DNA from: JAMBLL01 sp036985935
Lineage (GTDB): Bacteria > Actinomycetota > Acidimicrobiia > Spongiisociales > UBA5794
Assembly (NCBI GenBank): GCA_036985935.1
Contig: BTQP01000061.1
Coordinates: forward strand, 1-10,033
Length of the DNA stretch: 10,033 bases
Direction: 5' to 3'
The notes under the pieces were generated by a model that was given only the letters and a program-made list of their open reading frames with translations, was not told where the DNA came from and searched no databases. This document shows, one piece after another, positions 5,643-10,033 of this stretch. The position numbers and the translations under genes were made by a program. Positions within the stretch are counted from its first letter, which is position 1, and each line of letters opens with the position of its first letter.

Positions 5643-5861
5643 ATGAAGCAGAAGTTCTCCTCGCAGCTCGATGTCGATCTGTTGGCGGACGTGCGCGCCA
5701 TCTCGGAGGAGGAGGGCCGCCAGTTGCAGTCCGTGCTCGATGAGGCACTCACCGAATGGGTTGAGAGAAAGCGTGGGCTGAGGCCGCGCTCGGAGGTTCT
5801 TGCCCACCTCAAGGATTCGATGGCACGGAACCGCTCGCTCTATCGACGTCTCGCCGAATAG
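5643..5861 (+). CDS. Ribbon-helix-helix antitoxin of the Doc/Fic toxin
   Basis: Protein of 72 residues. Residues 2-45 have the ribbon-helix-helix pattern: a short strand (KQKFSSQLDVDLLADVR), then helix one, a turn with EEEGRQ, and helix two (LQSVLDEALTEWVERKRG). The C-terminal tail (EVLAHLKDSMARNRSLYRRL) is positively charged and helical, the part expected to wrap the toxin. The stop TAG at 5859-5861 directly abuts the toxin GTG at 5862. The antitoxin comes first, as in most type II pairs, and probably represses its own promoter through the dyads at 5604-5631. Phd-type antitoxins usually accompany Doc; an RHH partner is less common. Confidence 0.83.
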   Translation: MKQKFSSQLDVDLLADVRAISEEEGRQLQSVLDEALTEWVERKRGLRPRSEVLAHLKDSMARNRSLYRRLAE

Positions 5862-6239
5862 GTGCCCCCTCGGTACCTCACCGTCGTCGAGCTCCTCACC
5901 ATCCATGACGAGCTCATCGCCGAGTTCGGTGGCAGTAACGGGATCAGGGACATGGGTGCCCTCGAGGCGGCCGTGTTCCGTCCCCAAACCGGGTACTACG
6001 ACGACGCCATCGCCGAGGCTGCCGCACTCATGGAGAGCATCATTGGAAGCCATCCATTCATTGACGGCAACAAGCGGTCCGGGTTCGCTGCAGCCGACCT
6101 CCACCTCAGGCTCAACGGATGGCTGTTCTCCCGGGATCCAGACGAAGCGGCTGAGATGATTATCGCGTTGATCAGCGACGGACGGCTCGATCGTGCTGAA
6201 CTCGACAAGTTGCTGAGGGAAAGCGTGGAACCGCTCTAG
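5862..6239 (+). CDS. doc: Doc-type (death-on-curing) Fic-fold toxin
   Basis: Protein of 125 residues, normal Doc size. It begins YLTVVELLTIHDELIAEFGG and continues IRDMGALEAAVFRPQTGYY, both standard for Doc. The Fic active loop is HPFIDGNKR (residues 64-72), matching HxFx[DE][AG]NKR with His64, Asp68, Asn70, Lys71 and Arg72. Known: phage P1 Doc phosphorylates EF-Tu and stops translation, while other Fic proteins AMPylate their targets. Which reaction occurs here cannot be told from the loop alone. GTG 5862 directly follows the antitoxin stop, so translation is coupled. All core residues are present and the toxin looks functional. Confidence 0.9.
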   Translation: MPPRYLTVVELLTIHDELIAEFGGSNGIRDMGALEAAVFRPQTGYYDDAIAEAAALMESIIGSHPFIDGNKRSGFAAADLHLRLNGWLFSRDPDEAAEMIIALISDGRLDRAELDKLLRESVEPL

Positions 6240-6502
6240 GTGTCACCGTGCGAAGACGCTTCTGGCTGAAGGCGACTGCGCGGATTTCTCGAACAGGAAT
6301 CGGCTGATCACGTTCTGATTGCGGATTCCCGCGAACTGAGCCAAAAGTGCAACACGGGTACCGGCACTTGACAATCCAACTCGTGTTCTGCAGCGCTTGG
6401 CCTGTGCTCGTTCCCGGGCGTTGTTGATCCACGCAGACGCGCTGGCGCGTTCTCGGGAACGCGTCCCGGTATGGCCCCCGCCAGTCCCGAGGCTTTACCA
6501 AG
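6240..6502. other. Gene-poor spacer with nested inverted repeats
   Basis: The stretch separates the convergent doc and BMP genes. It holds CGTTCCCG (6409-6416) inverted exactly at 6454-6461, enclosing a second stem ACGCGC (6437-6442) / GCGCGT (6445-6450). Because both genes end here, these stems could stop transcription from either side, though neither has a T-run. A minus-strand frame over 6172-6501 shows no family signature and runs antisense into doc, so it is not called. Confidence 0.4.
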
Positions 6503-7654
6503 TCATCCGCAGGGAATGTCCACGCCCGGGACTGGGATCAAGCCAGCGGCGATATCGGTCTTGATCTGATCGAGCGTCGCGATGTGCTGATTCAGAAAGC
6601 CTCCTGATTGCGCATAGTCCAGCCCGTTCCTGGCCAGATCGTATGTCTCGAGGCCCGCGGTAAACGTCCCACCAGCTTGCGCAGCTGCGGCTTCGAAAGT
6701 GGCCACGTCGTACCGCTTCAGGACAGAGGTCAGGATGTGGGGCTGCACATCAAGGCCGACTCCCTGGTACTGGTCAACATCGACCCCGATGGCCCACACG
6801 TGGGTTACCTTGGAGTTCGAGAAGTCGCGAGCCGCATCGAAGAGACCGAACCCGGAGGAGCCTGCGGCGTGCTCGATCACATCCACTCCGCCTTCGTACA
6901 TCTCCAGCGCATTGCTGTAAGCCAGGGCCGGGTCATCGAATCCAGTGAAGTCAGGGAAGACCGTGAGGTATCTGACCTGGACCTCGATGTTCAGATCGAC
7001 GTGAGCGGCTCCTGCTGCAAACCCGATGGCGAAGTCCTCGATTACAGGAAAATCCAAGGCCCCCATAAAGCCGACCTTGCCCGTCTGGGACGTGAGCGCG
7101 GCAGCCGCGCCGGCAAGGAACGCACCCTCGTTGGTTGCGAAGAGCACGCTCCTCAGGTTGGACGGGATCGGCTGGCCCGCGAGGCAATCGTCGAGGAGTA
7201 AGTAGTTCGTGTCCGAGTTTTCGTTCGCCTCCGCATATAGAGGAGCGCCATACCTGAAGAACGTTCCGATGACCAGGTCGCCAACATCCGTGAGCTCTTC
7301 GAGGACGTCACCAAGGTTCGCGTCCGGCAGGGGGGTCGTCTCCTCGAGCACGATCCCGAAACTGTCTCTGGCGGCAACGGCCCCTTCATGAACCTTGTCG
7401 TTGTACAGACTGCTTGCTTCCGGAGTCAGCGGGTCGTAAGCGATCCCGATCGTGGTTGGACCAGACTCGCAGATCCCGATGTAATCGCCGTGCCCGACAT
7501 GCGCGGCAACGGCCTTCGCGGCGACACTCAACGTGTGTTCAGCCGCTGTGCCGGGCTTATGACAGGTGATGACATTGTCGACACCTTCAGCACCGGCGGG
7601 CACCGCCATCAACGCCGCCAGCATCGCCACGACGAATAGCACTCGTGCTCGCAT
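6503..7654 (-). CDS. Secreted BMP/PnrA-family substrate-binding protein with an N-terminal Cys/His module
   Basis: Protein of 383 residues from ATG 7654, preceded by GGGGGA at a 7-bp distance. A signal peptide (RARVLFVVAMLAALMAVPAGA) is probably cut after residue 22. It has no lipobox, unusual for this family in Gram-positives. Residues 28-62 form an extra module: ITCHKPG (C31, H32), AAHVGHGDY (H52, H55, D57) and C62. I recall this C-H...AH-x-x-HGD...C pattern from other secreted actinobacterial proteins, function unknown. From about 68 the BMP fold starts (TIGIAYDPLTPE), with GDLVIGTFFRYG, LFATNEGAFLAGAAA, GKVGFMGALDFPVIEDFAIGF and GGVDVIEHAAGSSGFGLFDA. Known: the family binds nucleosides or similar ligands for ABC import. 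No permease or ATPase gene is in the window, so it is an orphan binder or works with distant genes. Confidence 0.86.
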   Translation of the reverse strand: MRARVLFVVAMLAALMAVPAGAEGVDNVITCHKPGTAAEHTLSVAAKAVAAHVGHGDYIGICESGPTTIGIAYDPLTPEASSLYNDKVHEGAVAARDSFGIVLEETTPLPDANLGDVLEELTDVGDLVIGTFFRYGAPLYAEANENSDTNYLLLDDCLAGQPIPSNLRSVLFATNEGAFLAGAAAALTSQTGKVGFMGALDFPVIEDFAIGFAAGAAHVDLNIEVQVRYLTVFPDFTGFDDPALAYSNALEMYEGGVDVIEHAAGSSGFGLFDAARDFSNSKVTHVWAIGVDVDQYQGVGLDVQPHILTSVLKRYDVATFEAAAAQAGGTFTAGLETYDLARNGLDYAQSGGFLNQHIATLDQIKTDIAAGLIPVPGVDIPCG

Positions 7655-7852
7655 CACTCTTCCCCCGTGAGGCGTCAATACGAACCTACTCGCAATCGGC
7701 CGACGGTGCAGACGACCGTCGTTCGGTGCCGCTGCAAAGACGCTTTCGCATTAGATCGTTCAGACATCCAATCGGCAGCGCTATCTAGAACTGCCAAACA
7801 CTGCGAACCAACGACTAGCAAATTCCCTTGCCAGGATTGGGATTCTGGCGAA

Positions 7853-7891
7853 ACTGCCAGGTCAGCGAAGCACGCTGACTCGTCTGGCAGT
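7853..7891. repeat. Long interrupted hairpin entering the decayed attachment site
   Basis: ACTGCCAG-GTCAGCG (7853-7867) pairs with CGCTGAC (7873-7879) and CTGGCAGT (7884-7891): 15 bp around an AAGCA loop, with a 4-nt bulge (TCGT). The last 8 bases are the first bases of the 44-bp repeat at 7884. Together with the site below, the 397-bp gap 7655-8051 holds the BMP upstream region and this structure but no convincing gene. Confidence 0.65.
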
Positions 7892-7927
7892 CACGGGGTC
7901 AGGGGCCCGAAGCCCCTCGGCTCCACC
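7884..7927 (+). other. Decayed tmRNA/tRNA 3'-end fragment: attachment site, copy B
   Basis: Aligned without gaps to 5537-5580, this copy is identical at 39 of 44 positions. The differences are at 7894, 7906, 7907, 7912 and 7919. Three of them hit the T-loop (TTCGAAT becomes CCCGAAG) and one the acceptor strand, so it could no longer make a working RNA 3' end. The CCA end has also become CCG. It is read as an older attachment scar, with the 5581-7883 segment between the copies as an older integrated unit. Confidence 0.68.
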
Positions 7928-8051
7928 GGAGAGAGAAACGCTGGAGTGAGCGCTGCTGTCTCCGATGGAGCGACGAATCGCTTTTCGTGTCGCTCAGGAC
8001 GAAGGTACGCACCGAGCTCGTGGGCCACGACCCGTTCTCCGGGCGAGTCGC

Positions 8052-9992
8052 CTACGGCTCTGCGGATTGTGCGGTGCCGGGCAACATCTCGAACAGCAGG
8101 TCGAAATCGACGAGCGCATCGAACATCCGCTGGATACCGGTCAGGTCTCCGTCCACGGCAGTGGCGCCGGCTTCTAGCTGATCGGCGAAGGTCGTCGTAC
8201 CCACGATGACATCTTCCAGATCTGAGCGGTCGATGATCACCGTGACGTCAGGATTGGGGGTCTGGAACCCGCGCTGGGTGGTGAGGGTCGCGTTCGACAG
8301 CTCCACAACGAGCTCTTCGCCGGTATCGGGGTGCTTGATGTTGGCGACGAACTCGACGTCTTCGACCTGTGTGCTGTCCATACGGATGGCGAGGGCATCG
8401 AAGAACATCTCGGTCGTCAGCGCCCGCATGACGTCTGGCCCTGACAACGCCGGCGGTATCCCTTTGGGGATGCGGGAGCGCAGTTCGTACGCTCCGCTCA
8501 GGAAGCTGTTGCGCACGCTCGAGCTCTCCTGCTGGTACCCGATCTGTTCGAAGTTGTCCGCGAGGAGCTGTTTGGCAGCTTCGTTGTCCGGTTCGGCGTA
8601 AACGAGCTTGTTGACGATCTCGACGGCTTCGAGATATCGACCCTGGTCGTACAGTTCCCGCCCTTTGGCGAGGATCGGTTCGGAACCACCCATCATCTCG
8701 ACGAACAGCGGCGCCGAATCCCTAGGCGACAGCGGGATCAGCGTGGCGGGGTTCCCGTCCCAATAGCCGAGGTAGCGGTTGATGACTGCCCTGGAGTTGT
8801 GTTCCTCGGATCCGTGGTAACTCCTGGCGAACCACTGACCACGCAGCGACGGCGGCGGTTCGTACTGGTTGTGGATCTCGTTGATCGTCACGCCCTGATT
8901 GGCGAGATGAAGAACCCGGTTGTTCAGATGGGCGTAGGAGTCGCGTTGGCCCCGAAGGACTTCCTGGATACGTTCCGTACCCCACCTCGGCCAACTGTGC
9001 GAGGCGAACATCACTCCCGCATCCTGGCCGAAGAGGTAGAGCGCCTCCCCGATCTTCTTCGACCACAAGAGTGCGTCGCGCACCAGGGCTCCCCGGAGGG
9101 TGTAGATGTTGTGGATCGTGGCGGTGACGTTCTCGGCTGCCCAAAAGGCTTTGAGGTCGGGGAAGTACGTATTCATCTCCGCAGGGGCTTCCGTGCCCGG
9201 TGTGCTGTGGAACACCATGCGAATGCCATCGATGTCGTGTTCCTCGATGTCTGCTGTGATGATCATCGTGGGAGGGATGAGGCTCGGTGCACCCGCAGCG
9301 ACGTTCTTGCCGATCGCCTGGTCCACGTGTCCGAACGGGCTCGCCGGCGTCAGGACGCCGTATTGGAAGAAGGCGCGGCGCATCATGGCGGTTCCGGCGT
9401 ACACGTTCTCGGCGACGGCGTGCTCGAGGAATCCTTCGGGGACGATGATCGGGACCTTGCCCGATCGAACATCCGCCTCGTCGACGAGCCCGCGTACACC
9501 GCCGAAGTGGTCGGCGTGGGAGTGCGAATGCACGACGGCGCTCACGGGACGCTCGCCCAGGTGTTCGTTGATGAACTCATGTGCTGCGCGTGCCGTCTCC
9601 ACCGCAGTGGCGGTGTCGAAGACGATCCAGCCGTTGTCTCCCTCGATGAACGTCACGTTCGAGAGGTCGAACCCTCTGACCTGCCAGATCCCCGGGATCA
9701 CCTCGTAGAGGCCGTAGTTCATGTTCAGCACGGCCTGGCGTTGTAGGGACGGATGGATGCTATCGAAGTCCTCTCCTTCGAGGAGGAATTCGTATCGGCC
9801 CATGTCCCATGCCACGTTTCCTGCGTCCGCCATGATCTGGGTGAACTCGGGCCTGGCAATAAAACCTCGAGTGTGTTCCTCGAAGTCGCGTTCATCCTCG
9901 AACGCCAGAGACGCGCGCTGTGACGCTTGGAACCGTTTCGTGGACGCCGACGGCTGCTTGCCCATGGGGTGGTAGTGGGAGTGTTCGGGCAC
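8052..9992 (-). CDS. Alkyl sulfatase, metallo-beta-lactamase fold (SdsA1/BDS1 family)
   Basis: Protein of 646 residues. GTG 9992 is chosen because GGAG (9999-10002) lies 6 bp upstream; a TTG four codons earlier has no such site. The N-terminal metallo-beta-lactamase domain has HSHSHADHFGG, giving zinc ligands H157, H159, D161 and H162. Further family marks are EAPAEMNTYFPDLKAFWAAE, ENVTATIHNIYTLRGALVRD and FASHSWPRWGTERI. A helical dimerisation domain follows (LSPRDSAPLFVEMMGG, GRYLEAVEIVNKLVYAEP), then an SCP2-like C-terminal domain from about residue 520 (VVELSNATLTTQRGFQ, then TVIIDRSDLEDVI). Known reaction: hydrolysis of primary alkyl sulfates such as dodecyl sulfate, with sulfate release. 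Length and domain order are complete. There is no signal peptide, unlike secreted SdsA1, so it is probably cytosolic. It is likely a chromosomal gene outside the island. Confidence 0.93.
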   Translation of the reverse strand: MPEHSHYHPMGKQPSASTKRFQASQRASLAFEDERDFEEHTRGFIARPEFTQIMADAGNVAWDMGRYEFLLEGEDFDSIHPSLQRQAVLNMNYGLYEVIPGIWQVRGFDLSNVTFIEGDNGWIVFDTATAVETARAAHEFINEHLGERPVSAVVHSHSHADHFGGVRGLVDEADVRSGKVPIIVPEGFLEHAVAENVYAGTAMMRRAFFQYGVLTPASPFGHVDQAIGKNVAAGAPSLIPPTMIITADIEEHDIDGIRMVFHSTPGTEAPAEMNTYFPDLKAFWAAENVTATIHNIYTLRGALVRDALLWSKKIGEALYLFGQDAGVMFASHSWPRWGTERIQEVLRGQRDSYAHLNNRVLHLANQGVTINEIHNQYEPPPSLRGQWFARSYHGSEEHNSRAVINRYLGYWDGNPATLIPLSPRDSAPLFVEMMGGSEPILAKGRELYDQGRYLEAVEIVNKLVYAEPDNEAAKQLLADNFEQIGYQQESSSVRNSFLSGAYELRSRIPKGIPPALSGPDVMRALTTEMFFDALAIRMDSTQVEDVEFVANIKHPDTGEELVVELSNATLTTQRGFQTPNPDVTVIIDRSDLEDVIVGTTTFADQLEAGATAVDGDLTGIQRMFDALVDFDLLFEMLPGTAQSAEP

Positions 9993-10033
9993 GGCGTTCT
10001 CCAATCAGGCGGGCTGGCCAGACTAGTGCAGCC

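Noticed and set aside
6172..6501. Minus-strand ORF of 109 codons between doc and the BMP gene
   Set aside because: It overlaps doc antisense, has no recognisable domain, and has no ribosome binding site that I can see.
8799..9746. Long plus-strand ORF of 315 codons
   Set aside because: It is antisense to the alkyl sulfatase, whose metal-binding and family motifs fix the coding strand. Long antisense frames are expected in GC-rich genes.

Overview
The window looks like an accessory island in a GC-rich actinobacterium. An Acidimicrobiia-like lineage is a guess. The support is high third-position GC, several -10 boxes lying 6-7 nt before an ATG (leaderless transcripts), an actinobacterial-style secreted protein with a C-H...H-x-x-H-G-D...C module, and a sortase-fold lipoprotein. 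Species cannot be named from sequence alone.

Layout. The left edge (1-102) holds the last 33 codons of a tyrosine recombinase. Next come a leaderless mntA-hepT toxin-antitoxin pair whose MntA carries an N-terminal XRE domain (155-1035), a frameshifted XRE remnant on the minus strand (about 1094-1249), and a two-gene caspase-like module (1486-3952). These are followed by a 39-residue ORF and a probably chimeric gene without a normal start codon (4015-4502), then a sortase-fold lipoprotein with Ser where the catalytic Cys is expected (4599-5384). At 5537-5581 lies the 3' end of a tmRNA or tRNA gene, preceded by GGGA repeats at 10-bp spacing. This looks like the right attachment site of the element whose integrase ends at 102.

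To the right is a second segment, 5581-7883. It holds a ribbon-helix-helix antitoxin with a Doc/Fic toxin (5643-6239) and, on the minus strand, a secreted BMP/PnrA-type substrate-binding protein with an extra N-terminal Cys/His module (6503-7654). It ends in a decayed second copy of the same 44-bp tmRNA/tRNA-like sequence (7884-7927, 39/44 identical). The simplest reading is stepwise integration at one site: an old element between the two repeats and a younger one to the left. Beyond lies a metal-dependent alkyl sulfatase with its SCP2-like C-terminal domain (8052-9992, minus), probably chromosomal.

How the genes work together. The left element is cargo of the abortive-infection or stability type: MntA neutralises the HepT RNase by AMPylation, and the caspase-like protease plus its overlapping partner form an effector module whose trigger is not visible. 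The RHH-Doc pair is a third stability or defence unit. The most novel parts are the caspase-partner pair, the Cys-to-Ser sortase beside an apparently decapitated surface-protein gene, and the tandem attachment-site structure.
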